Shown: positions 1 to 6,967, counted from the first letter of the stretch. The stretch: DNA of 8,054 bases from Aquificaceae bacterium (GCA_026983685.1 JALSTO010000281.1:1-8054); one strand, 5' to 3'. Made by a program: numbers and translations. The notes: a model not told the origin generated them from the sequence alone.

Positions 1-348
1 ATCCCCAACGGCGAGCACGACTATACCCACGAGAGAAAGCTTCCCAAAGAAAAGATAAGAGAGGAATATTCCGAGGTTAGCCCAGAGAGCCTGTATCCCG
101 GGTCTGGGCAGATTCCTGTTTCTTTCAAGGCTATCTATGAGCGGTGAGAATAGCTCAAGGAGTTGCTTATGCTTTTTCACAACCAGGTAGTTCAGTAGCA
201 GGACAGAAAGCATGAGGAAAATGTTAGCCCAGTAAGGGAGGAAGTAAACGGGAAGACACCATAGAAGTATCAATACCAGGTGAAAGAACTGCCTCCTTAT
301 CTCAAGGGCGAGGTCATCTCTGTCTGAGTATCTCTTTGATCCTCGCAT
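1..348 (-). CDS. Membrane CTP-dependent lipid kinase-like protein (DGK1/SEC59/VTE5 type), 3' end outside window
   Basis: The reading frame opens at ATG 348-346 and stays open to base 1, giving 116 residues with no stop, so the C-terminal part lies beyond the left edge. Visible features are an E-I-R-R-Q-F-F-H segment (residues 16-23), two hydrophobic spans (about 22-40 and 43-58), a basic loop, an E-R-N-R-N-L-P-R-P-G segment (about 75-84), another hydrophobic span (about 91-112) and a terminal A-V-G-D. This order (E-x-R-R/K-x-x-H, then R-P-G, then A-x-G-D after a membrane segment) is what I recall for the DGK1/SEC59/VTE5 family, integral membrane kinases that use CTP to phosphorylate diacylglycerol, dolichol or phytol. 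Such proteins are often annotated as phosphatidate cytidylyltransferase-like. The gene overlaps the end of pilZ by 35 nt; the in-frame ATG at 348 is preferred because the next one would cut off the conserved first motif. An AAGGTAAGG stretch upstream is a weak ribosome site. Family fairly likely; substrate unknown. Confidence 0.72.
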   Translation of the reverse strand, partial: MRGSKRYSDRDDLALEIRRQFFHLVLILLWCLPVYFLPYWANIFLMLSVLLLNYLVVKKHKQLLELFSPLIDSLERNRNLPRPGIQALWANLGIFLSYLFFGKLSLVGIVVLAVGD

Positions 349-925
349 ACACGTAGAACCTTACCTTAACAGAGTCCGCATCCTCTACCAGAAGCTCAAA
401 GCCGAGCTTTATCCTTCCATCCTCAAGCTCCTGCACATTGACAAGCCTCGCTGAACCCATAACCTCCTCAACCTCAACGGGAAAGTCAATATGAACCTTG
501 ACCTCCCTGCCAAGAAATCGGTCTATCTCGGAGGGATCATCAACCACAACAGAAAAGCCACCCTCCGATATGTCCTCAACCTCGTACTCCCTTTCCTCTT
601 CACCGCCCACCGACAGAAAGAGCTTAACAGGATGAACGTGAGAGGGCTGAACACGGGCACTCCTCCTGTCGCCTACGGGCTTCTCTGGATTAAGGGAGGG
701 AAGGGTAACGATCACCTCCTCCTCGCTCTTTCCGATCACCTTGACAGGAAGAGCAAAGGTAGCGTACTTCATGTGAACTCTCTTGCCAAGAACAGCAAAG
801 CGTTTAAGGAGCCTGGTAGCTTTCAAGACTATCCTATCTTCCTCAACCCTCCTTATCTGGGTCGTGGTAGTGAAGAAGAAGGAATCTTCAAAGATAAAAA
901 TTTCCGCTGTTTTATCTTTTTTCAT
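314..925 (-). CDS. PilZ-domain protein, predicted c-di-GMP receptor (YcgR-like arrangement)
   Basis: This 203-residue soluble protein has both halves of the PilZ c-di-GMP signature: R-R-S-A-R at 87-91 (RxxxR) and D-I-S-E-G-G at 118-123 (DxSxGG). A beta-rich domain follows to about residue 180, then a helical tail. The first ~85 residues form a separate domain with alternating hydrophobic strands, ending just before the RxxxR linker. That is the arrangement of YcgR-type flagellar brake proteins, in which an N-terminal PilZN-like domain precedes PilZ. All canonical ligand residues are present, so binding is expected. The target (flagellum, pilus or envelope enzyme) cannot be read from the sequence. 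The start ATG 925-923 overlaps the end of murF by 14 nt and has GGAGGAG about 10 nt upstream inside murF. The 3' end overlaps the membrane kinase-like gene by 35 nt. PilZ assignment is strong; YcgR likeness is inferred. Confidence 0.88.
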   Translation of the reverse strand: MKKDKTAEIFIFEDSFFFTTTTQIRRVEEDRIVLKATRLLKRFAVLGKRVHMKYATFALPVKVIGKSEEEVIVTLPSLNPEKPVGDRRSARVQPSHVHPVKLFLSVGGEEEREYEVEDISEGGFSVVVDDPSEIDRFLGREVKVHIDFPVEVEEVMGSARLVNVQELEDGRIKLGFELLVEDADSVKVRFYVYARIKEILRQR

Positions 926-2234
926 CTCTATAAAGCTCCTCCATTCTCATCCCCCTTGAACCCTTCAGGAGAATTATATTTTTATCTTTCATCCATTTCA
1001 ACATTTCTTCTTTAAGTGATTCTTTTTCTCTGAAGAAAAAGCAAACTCCCCCGTATCTCTTGCACTCCTTATAAGCCTCTTCCATTTCCCTGCCATAAAA
1101 CAGTGCGCAGTCAACCCCCTGCTGGGCAACAAATTTCCCGATCTCAGCGTGCAGTCTGGGACTCTCTTCTCCGAGCTCAAGCATATCGCCAAGAACCGCT
1201 ACCCTCTTAGAGCTAGTTTCTAAAGAGCATAATGTCCTTACAGCGTTCTTTACCGAAGGCGGATTTGCGTTGTAGGTATCGTCAATGAGGAAGAAATCAC
1301 CTCTATCAATCAGGTTCATTCTCCCCTCTGGTGCTCTGAAGCTCATGAGAGCTTCTCTGAATTCTTCGGGTTCATGCCCGAGAGCTTTTAGGACTCCGAA
1401 GGAGGCGAGGACGTTCTCAACCACCCCCCTGCTGAGGACTGGTATGCTAAAGGCTTCATCGCCTATCCTAAACTCGGTACCTTTTAGGCTGAGCCTAACC
1501 CCGCTCGCCCTGAGCTCTGAACCTTCCCCAAAGGTTATCAGCCTGTCAGGTGGTAAGTCGTAGTAGGCTTTTATGTTTGAGGGCAAAACCGCCCAGCTCT
1601 CCTCATCAAATCCATAGAATATCTCACCGTTTCCCTTTATGACGTTCTCAAGACTGCGGAAGGTTTGCAGGTGTTCCTCTCCTATGGCAGTGATGACACG
1701 CACAGAAGGCTCAGAAAGCTTTGTCAGGCTCAAAACATCACCCACCCTGCTTGCCCCAAGCTCAAGGACCGTGTAATCAGCCTCCTGAGGCATATTGGCA
1801 AGGACAAGAGGTAGTCCGATCTGGGAGTTAAGGTTGCCCTCGCTCCTGTACGCCTTGGACACTTTGGAGAGGAGGTGATATATGAGTTCTTTGGTTGTGG
1901 TCTTTCCAACCGAACCAGCCACCCCGATCACACGTCCCTTGAAGTTCTCCCTCTTCCATCTCGCAAGCCTGCGAAGAGCCTCCAGGACCGACCCCACCAC
2001 CACGATGAACTTGCCCTCCGGGACGGGAAGGAGCCTCTCAACAACCGCTCCCACAGCTCCCTTTGAAAGGGCGTCCATCACGAAGGAGTGTCCATCATGC
2101 CTCTCACCTTTCAGGGCAAAGAAGAGCTCCCCTCCGGAGATCTTCCTGCTGTCAATAGAAACCCCCTCTATCGTAGCCTCAGCGTTCCCTATCAGAATGC
2201 CCCCAAGAAGGCTGGCTATATCCTCTGCTCTCAT
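912..2234 (-). CDS. murF: UDP-N-acetylmuramoyl-tripeptide--D-alanyl-D-alanine ligase
   Basis: MurF adds D-Ala-D-Ala to UDP-MurNAc-tripeptide with ATP, the last cytoplasmic step of peptidoglycan precursor synthesis. The 440 residues match the usual length of about 450. The N-terminal UDP-substrate domain has S-I-D-S-R-K at 26-31 and F-F-A-L-K-G at 38-43. The central ATPase domain has the P-loop G-S-V-G-K-T-T-T-K (107-115), N-L-N-S-Q-I-G-L-P (134-142), L-E-L-G (157-160) and G-E-E-H-L (185-189). P-E-G-R (302-305), D-D-T-Y-N-A-N-P (318-325), L-G-D-M-L-E-L-G (348-355) and K-G-S-R-G-M-R-M-E (424-432) complete the C-terminal half. One oddity: in the G-N-G-E-I-F segment (201-206), Asn202 sits where family members usually have the Lys that becomes carbamylated. 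The start ATG shares an ATGA with the surE stop (4-nt overlap), implying coupled translation. The distinction from MurE rests on the N-A-N-P and K-G-S-R-G-M motifs. Very likely MurF. Confidence 0.95.
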   Translation of the reverse strand: MRAEDIASLLGGILIGNAEATIEGVSIDSRKISGGELFFALKGERHDGHSFVMDALSKGAVGAVVERLLPVPEGKFIVVVGSVLEALRRLARWKRENFKGRVIGVAGSVGKTTTKELIYHLLSKVSKAYRSEGNLNSQIGLPLVLANMPQEADYTVLELGASRVGDVLSLTKLSEPSVRVITAIGEEHLQTFRSLENVIKGNGEIFYGFDEESWAVLPSNIKAYYDLPPDRLITFGEGSELRASGVRLSLKGTEFRIGDEAFSIPVLSRGVVENVLASFGVLKALGHEPEEFREALMSFRAPEGRMNLIDRGDFFLIDDTYNANPPSVKNAVRTLCSLETSSKRVAVLGDMLELGEESPRLHAEIGKFVAQQGVDCALFYGREMEEAYKECKRYGGVCFFFREKESLKEEMLKWMKDKNIILLKGSRGMRMEELYRDEKR

Positions 2235-2980
2235 CCTTCCATGAATTTAATCTCTTTAAGCGCTCTGTAGTTGGTGAGGTCAAGCTGGAGAGGTGTAACT
2301 GAAATGTAGCCGTTCATGACAGCCCAGTAGTCTGTTCCCTCCTCCGCGCTCCAGCCGAACTGCTCCGCTGCTATCCAGTAAAGGGTTTCTCCATAGGGGG
2401 CACGGTACTTAAAGACCTTCTCCCTGTAGTCTCTCCTGCCCTGACGGGTCACCTTTATGCCCTTTACCTCCTCCCTGCTCAGGTTCGGTATGTTCACGTT
2501 AAGGTAAGTGTCCTCTGGCATACCCATCTCAAGCACCTTCTCAACTAAGAGCCTGCAGGAATAGGCTATCTCTTCAAACATTAGGTCTTCCCTTCCAAAG
2601 GCTGAGAAGGCTATGGAAGGTATCCCAAGGATCCTCCCCTCCATGGCGCCCGAGACGGTTCCAGAGTAAGTTATGTCCTCGCCGAGATTAGGTCCCTCAT
2701 TTATACCCGCACAGACAAGGTCCGGCTTCTCCCCCTCAAGGACCACATAGTAGCCAAGATGTATGCAGTCCGCAGGCGTTCCCCCTATAACCGTGTAGTA
2801 GTCCTCCTCAATCTTCCTCATTTTCAAGGGCATGGTGAAGGTAAGGGAGTGCCCCACCCCGCTCAGGTTCCTGTCAGGAGCAACCACAACGACCCTTCCT
2901 ATCGGACGGAGGGCTTCCCTGAGAGCCCTTATCCCTTCGGAGAAGTATCCATCATCGTTTGTGATCAGTATCGTAGGCAT
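2231..2980 (-). CDS. surE: 5'/3'-nucleotidase SurE
   Basis: SurE is a metal-dependent phosphatase of nucleoside monophosphates, cytoplasmic and usually dimeric or tetrameric. The 249-residue product opens with M-P-T-I-L-I-T-N-D-D-G, the family signature. Predicted metal ligands are Asp9 and Asp10, Ser40 in N-L-S-G (38-41) and Asn94 in G-I-N-E-G-P-N-L-G (92-100). The Y-S-G-T-V-S-G-A-M-E-G segment (105-115) is also canonical. The frame is open upstream to an ATG at 3025, but those 15 residues do not look like SurE, and that start would lie inside the divergent gene. ATG 2980-2978 is therefore chosen. No clear Shine-Dalgarno precedes it; the upstream bases are AT-rich, so a very short leader or leaderless start is possible. 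The stop overlaps the murF start by 4 nt (ATGA). Its place ahead of murF suggests the surE-murF-pilZ-kinase genes share one transcript from the small divergent promoter region. Confidence 0.95.
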   Translation of the reverse strand: MPTILITNDDGYFSEGIRALREALRPIGRVVVVAPDRNLSGVGHSLTFTMPLKMRKIEEDYYTVIGGTPADCIHLGYYVVLEGEKPDLVCAGINEGPNLGEDITYSGTVSGAMEGRILGIPSIAFSAFGREDLMFEEIAYSCRLLVEKVLEMGMPEDTYLNVNIPNLSREEVKGIKVTRQGRRDYREKVFKYRAPYGETLYWIAAEQFGWSAEEGTDYWAVMNGYISVTPLQLDLTNYRALKEIKFMEG

Positions 2981-3015
2981 GTGCTTTAAAATTTTAAGAT
3001 ACAGGAGGTGAAGAG
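2981..3015. promoter_or_regulatory. Compact divergent promoter region between surE and the DUF5335-like gene
   Basis: Only 35 bp separate the two divergent start codons, so both transcripts probably begin here. The centre is a perfect 12-bp palindrome, TTAAAATTTTAA (2986-2997). It contains a -10-like TAAAAT on each strand: 2987-2992 on plus and 2996-2991 on minus. A start about 7 nt downstream would fall near 2999 on plus, leaving the plus-gene ribosome site on the message. On minus it would fall near 2984, making surE almost leaderless. No good -35 hexamer is visible at 16-18 bp on either strand. Promoter activity is inferred from layout and base composition only. Confidence 0.45.
3003..3010 (+). 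promoter_or_regulatory. Strong Shine-Dalgarno of the DUF5335-like gene
   Basis: AGGAGGTG lies 5 nt before ATG 3016-3018. It is a near-perfect anti-16S match and supports both the start and the reality of this lone plus-strand gene. Confidence 0.8.
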
Positions 3016-3354
3016 ATGGGAGCAAGAAAGCTTGAACGGAGTGAGTGGGAAAGGTATTTTGACAACATATCTAAGCACCTTAAGGGAGTTGAAGGACAGC
3101 TTGAGATGATCAGTGAGGAGATGGGAGATCAGGTGGAGGTTGAGTGGACCTTCGTTGAAGGTCTATCCTACGACCCTAAGGACGATGTCTTTGAGATCCA
3201 GTTCTCTGAAGGTAAGCATGACCATCTCGTTCACAAGCCTGTTGATATATACGTTGACGAACAGGGAGGAGTTTTGAACTCCGTGGAGGTAGTTAAGGAG
3301 GACGGGACGAGGATGGTTCTTAAGCTAAAGCCCGCACCAGCTCTGCCCTCCTGA
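3016..3354 (+). CDS. Small conserved protein, DUF5335-like
   Basis: This 112-residue acidic soluble protein has no signal peptide or membrane segment. It begins with a basic/aromatic helix (E-R-S-E-W-E-R-Y-F-D, about 8-17). E-V-E-W-T-F-V-E-G-L-S-Y-D-P-K-D-D follows at about 40-56, then a strand-rich half with K-H-D-H-L-V-H-K-P-V-D-I-Y-V-D (about 67-81), ending in a hydrophilic and proline-rich tail. The W-E-R-Y-F-D opening, the G-L-S-Y-D-x-K-D-D turn and the H-x-x-H-x-P segment resemble my memory of DUF5335, a family of unknown function. That match is not verified. The Shine-Dalgarno is excellent. It is the only plus-strand gene in the window, between two minus-strand operons, and its stop TGA is directly followed by the convergent gene's stop, making TGATCA. 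No function is assigned. The His cluster might suggest metal or ligand contact, but that is speculation. Confidence 0.8.
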   Translation: MGARKLERSEWERYFDNISKHLKGVEGQLEMISEEMGDQVEVEWTFVEGLSYDPKDDVFEIQFSEGKHDHLVHKPVDIYVDEQGGVLNSVEVVKEDGTRMVLKLKPAPALPS

Positions 3355-3870
3355 TCACTTGAGAGTGTAAATCCTTGTCAGGGCTATCTTGCCAAAGTAG
3401 GTATCCCCATACTTTTTGGAGAGCTCCTCGTAAATACTGAGGGCTTTCTTCCTATTACCTACCTTCTCGTACACGAACGCTCTCAGGAGGCTCGCGGAGA
3501 TGTAGTTGAAGTCACCTTTCTTTATATGCGACAGGTCCTTAAGGGCTTCCTCCAGCTTTCCGGAAGAGTAATCAACGTACGCCTTTCTCTCAATATAGAG
3601 CTTCTTAAGGTCCTCCTCCCCAAGCTCCTTAGCGATAAGAGACGGGTCAGCTCCTATCAGGGCTAAAAAGTAGGGATAGTAGGGAGTTCCCCTGACCTTA
3701 TCCTCTACCTGCTCCCTCTTGAGCTCACCCTTTTCAAATCTATAAACCAAGGCTGCGATCCTGTCCAGCTCCCTTTCCTTGTATTTCTTCCAGTAGTTCA
3801 AACCGCCGACAAGGGCAGCTATCAGCAGAGCCAAAGCTACCCCTATGAGGATATCTCTGCTGAGTATCAT
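3355..3870 (-). CDS. Membrane-anchored TPR-like protein of unknown function
   Basis: This 171-residue protein has one N-terminal hydrophobic span (about 7-25) and then a basic stretch, K-K-Y-K-E-R (28-33). The rest is mostly helical. Residues about 87-119 and 122-155 look like tetratricopeptide-type helix pairs, e.g. A-Y-V-D-Y-S-S-G-K-L-E-E-A-L and A-F-V-Y-E-K-V-G-N-R-K-K-A-L-S-I-Y-E-E-L. The plan resembles YfgM-like or other single-pass TPR adaptors of envelope biogenesis. The basic residues lie after the membrane span, so the positive-inside rule would keep the TPR part in the cytoplasm; a periplasmic location is also possible. Its ATG overlaps the frr stop by 4 nt (ATGA), making it the last gene of the rpsB operon and probably translated by coupling. 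The stop abuts the convergent DUF5335-like gene, leaving no room for an intergenic terminator. Gene is real; function unknown. Confidence 0.82.
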   Translation of the reverse strand: MILSRDILIGVALALLIAALVGGLNYWKKYKERELDRIAALVYRFEKGELKREQVEDKVRGTPYYPYFLALIGADPSLIAKELGEEDLKKLYIERKAYVDYSSGKLEEALKDLSHIKKGDFNYISASLLRAFVYEKVGNRKKALSIYEELSKKYGDTYFGKIALTRIYTLK

Positions 3871-4421
3871 ACCTTCATTATCTCCTCTTCCTTTGCCTCA
3901 AGGAGCTTGTTTATCTCATCTATGTATCTGTCGGTGAGCTTCTGGAGCCTCTCAAGTGCCCTCTTCTTCTCGTCCTCAGATACACCTTCAAGGTCCTCAA
4001 TCATCTCCTTCGCATCCCTTCTTATGTTCCGGACCGCAACCCTCGCCTCCTCCGCAAGCTTGTGGAGCATTCTTACAAGCTCCTTTCTCCTCTCCTCAGT
4101 CAGAGGAGGTAGGTTTACCCTTATCGTGTTCCCCTGGGTATTCGGGTTAAGACCAAGCTCCTCCCTGATAACCTTCTCTATTGCTGGAACAGCGTTGTTG
4201 TCCCAGACCTGTATGAGTATCTGGTTGTGTTCGGGTATGGATATCGTGCCGAGCTGTTTGAGGGGGACCTTTGAGCCGTAGTACTCCACCTTCAGCTCCT
4301 CCACTATGGCTGTTGAAGCTCTACCCGTTCGGATACCTGCTATCTCACCCCTGAAGTGCTCCACACTCTTCTTCATGTCCTTTTCTGTCTCTTTTAGTAT
4401 GTCTTCTATCTCCTGTACCAT
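3867..4421 (-). CDS. frr: Ribosome recycling factor
   Basis: RRF works with EF-G to split the post-termination ribosome and free mRNA and tRNA. The 184 residues match the standard length of about 185. The tRNA-shaped fold is evident: a helical N-terminus with G-I-R-T-G-R-A-S (29-36), the small beta domain with V-E-Y-Y-G-S-K-V-P-L-K-Q-L (45-57) and I-S-I-P-E-H-N-Q-I-L-I (60-70), then the long helices with L-P-P-L-T-E-E-R-R-K-E-L (104-115) and R-N-I-R-R-D (131-136). The start ATG has a strong GGGGGTG purine tract 5 nt upstream. It lies 21 bp beyond pyrH, the only real gap within the downstream part of the operon, and in the same reading frame as pyrH. Four in-frame stops separate the two. Identification is secure. 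Confidence 0.97.
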   Translation of the reverse strand: MVQEIEDILKETEKDMKKSVEHFRGEIAGIRTGRASTAIVEELKVEYYGSKVPLKQLGTISIPEHNQILIQVWDNNAVPAIEKVIREELGLNPNTQGNTIRVNLPPLTEERRKELVRMLHKLAEEARVAVRNIRRDAKEMIEDLEGVSEDEKKRALERLQKLTDRYIDEINKLLEAKEEEIMKV

Positions 4422-4433
4422 CTCTTCACCCCC

Positions 4434-4442
4434 TTACTATTA

Positions 4443-4445
<3 letters not shown>
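4434..4445 (-). other. Four tandem in-frame stop codons ending pyrH
   Basis: Read on the minus strand, pyrH ends TAA TAA TAG TAA, four consecutive stop codons in its own frame. They sit immediately before the frr ribosome-binding tract. The distance between the pyrH and frr starts (747 nt) is a multiple of three, so readthrough would otherwise give a PyrH-RRF fusion. Confidence 0.9.
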
Positions 4446-6034
<1,589 letters not shown>

Positions 6035-6039
6035 CTCCG

Positions 6040-6046
6040 ACCTCCT
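6040..6046 (-). promoter_or_regulatory. Shine-Dalgarno that fixes the tsf start
   Basis: AGGAGGT on the minus strand lies just after the rpsB stop (TGA 6050-6048) and 5 nt before ATG 6034. It rules out the longer frame starting at 6061, and favours 6034 over the in-frame ATG at 6022. Confidence 0.85.
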
Positions 6047-6047
6047 A

Positions 6048-6872
6048 TCATTCGTAATCAACTGTGTCCTTGTCTATCTCTTCGTACTTCTCGGACATTG
6101 CAACAGCCTTCTCAAAGAGCTTCTTCTCGTGCTCCTCAACCGCAACGACCTTCCTTTCCCTCTTGGGAGCCTCCTCTTCGGCGCTCTCCCTCCTCGTATT
6201 ACCCTCAAGAACTGCATCCGCTATCTTTGTTGTAAGTAGCTTGACAGACTTTATAGCGTCATCGTTCCCAGGTATAAGATAGTCTATAACATCCGGATCG
6301 CAGTTGGAGTCAGCTATTGCAACTACGGGTATGCCGAGCTTCCTCGCCTCCCTGACGGCTATGTACTCCCTGACCGTATCAACAACCCAGATCAGGTCGG
6401 GGAGAGCTGTCATCTCTCTTATCCCACCGTAGAGCTTGTTAAGCCTCTCCATCTGCCTCCTGAGTCTCCTGACCTCAGTCTTGGGTAGGACATCAAAGAC
6501 TCCTTCAGCCTCCATCCTCTCAAGCTTGTTCAGCTTCTGAATGCTCTTCCTGACCGTCTGGAAGTTAGTCAGAAGTCCTCCTACCCACCTCTCATTTACG
6601 TAGAAGGCTCCACACCTCTGGGCTTCCTCTTTGATTATCTCCTTCGCCTGTCTCTTGGTGCCAACGAAGAGAACCGTTGCTCCTTGAGCAACGCTATCGG
6701 AGACAAAGTTGTAAGCTTCTTCAAGCAGGACGAGGGTTTTGTTGAGGTCAATTATGTGTATCCCGTTTTTGACGCCGTAAAGGTAGGGCGCCATCTTAGG
6801 GTTCCAGCGGGACTTGGAATGTCCGAAGTGAACTCCCGCCTCAAGGAGCTCTTTCATTGATACAACTGCCAT
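6048..6872 (-). CDS. rpsB: 30S ribosomal protein S2
   Basis: S2 binds late to the 30S subunit near the head/body junction and helps recruit S1 in many bacteria. The 274-residue product starts [18 protein letters not shown], followed by R-W-N-P-K-M-A-P-Y (22-30). It has the coiled-coil insert about 106-146 (rich in K, L, R and E), [13 protein letters not shown] (92-104), L-P-D-L-I-W-V-V-D (157-165), and D-S-N-C-D-P-D...[10 protein letters not shown] (188-209). All of this is typical. About 45 residues after the core (from ~225) form a highly charged tail, longer than in E. coli S2 (241 residues). The start ATG 6872-6870 has AAGGAGG 7 nt upstream; the longer frame to 6926 would read through the leader and is rejected. 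It is the first gene of the translation operon, preceded by its own promoter and a structured leader. Confidence 0.97.
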   Translation of the reverse strand: MAVVSMKELLEAGVHFGHSKSRWNPKMAPYLYGVKNGIHIIDLNKTLVLLEEAYNFVSDSVAQGATVLFVGTKRQAKEIIKEEAQRCGAFYVNERWVGGLLTNFQTVRKSIQKLNKLERMEAEGVFDVLPKTEVRRLRRQMERLNKLYGGIREMTALPDLIWVVDTVREYIAVREARKLGIPVVAIADSNCDPDVIDYLIPGNDDAIKSVKLLTTKIADAVLEGNTRRESAEEEAPKRERKVVAVEEHEKKLFEKAVAMSEKYEEIDKDTVDYE

Positions 6873-6952
6873 AGTCAAACCTCCTTGGGTTTTTGCCTCC
6901 CTTTCCCGATGAACCCACAGGGGCAACCCAAGCGGGAAAGGTGCGTTTTGGT
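6873..6952 (-). ncRNA. Structured rpsB mRNA leader, candidate S2 autoregulatory element
   Basis: Assuming transcription starts near 6952, the leader is about 80 nt. It holds a perfect 9-bp stem, CCUUUCCCG (6941-6933) with CGGGAAAGG (6908-6900), closing a 24-nt loop. The loop begins CUUGGGUU-GCC (6932-6922). This can pair with GGC-AAA-AACCCAAG (6897-6884), giving 8 bp plus 3 bp around an AAA bulge, and the last three bases overlap the Shine-Dalgarno. The two helices interleave, so they form either an H-type pseudoknot or mutually exclusive states. No bases lie between the two 5' arms, so full simultaneous pairing may be strained. A second UGGGUU in the loop (6917-6912) could substitute. Leader control of rpsB by S2 is known in gammaproteobacteria (t44 RNA). 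A comparable role here is inferred; the helices themselves are read directly. Confidence 0.55.
6880..6886 (-). promoter_or_regulatory. rpsB Shine-Dalgarno, partly inside a leader helix
   Basis: AAGGAGG on the minus strand, 7 nt before the rpsB ATG. Its first three bases (AAG) also form the end of an AACCCAAG segment complementary to the loop of the upstream leader hairpin, so the site could be masked. Confidence 0.8.
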
Positions 6953-6958
6953 CTCTTT

Positions 6959-6967
6959 ATTATAACA
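6959..6967 (-). promoter_or_regulatory. Extended -10 promoter of the rpsB operon
   Basis: TGTTATAAT on the minus strand is a perfect extended -10 (TGnTATAAT), beginning one base after the stop codon of the ABC ATPase gene. The -35 region at 17 bp reads TTCATC, weak, which fits an extended -10 promoter. Initiation is expected near 6952-6953, giving an approximately 80-nt leader. Confidence 0.7.

Noticed and set aside
301..317. ATGA overlap at 317 as a start for the gene after pilZ
   Set aside because: That frame reaches TAA after six codons; the real downstream frame starts at ATG 348.
491..1015. Long plus-strand open frames opposite pilZ/murF, tsf (5706-6239) and frr (3907-4281)
   Set aside because: They lie antisense to confidently identified genes, have low-complexity S/L/F-rich translations and no ribosome sites, so they are shadows.
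2981..3025. surE start at ATG 3025
   Set aside because: The extra 15 residues do not resemble SurE, which starts right before the TNDDG motif, and the start would lie inside the divergent gene.
3352..3357. TGATCA at the convergent junction as a restriction or regulatory motif
   Set aside because: It arises simply from two abutting stop codons; six bases alone are not evidence of a site.
6035..6061. tsf start at 6061
   Set aside because: It overlaps the end of rpsB and includes the AGGAGGT ribosome site; ATG 6034 is correctly spaced.
6873..6926. rpsB start at 6926
   Set aside because: The extension would translate the structured leader and the Shine-Dalgarno; S2 begins at [10 protein letters not shown] with a good ribosome site.
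6900..6941. The 9-bp stem upstream of rpsB as an intrinsic terminator for the ABC gene
   Set aside because: The 3' arm is followed on the transcript strand by GAGGCAAAAACCC, with no U-tract, and it lies downstream of a good promoter in a leader.
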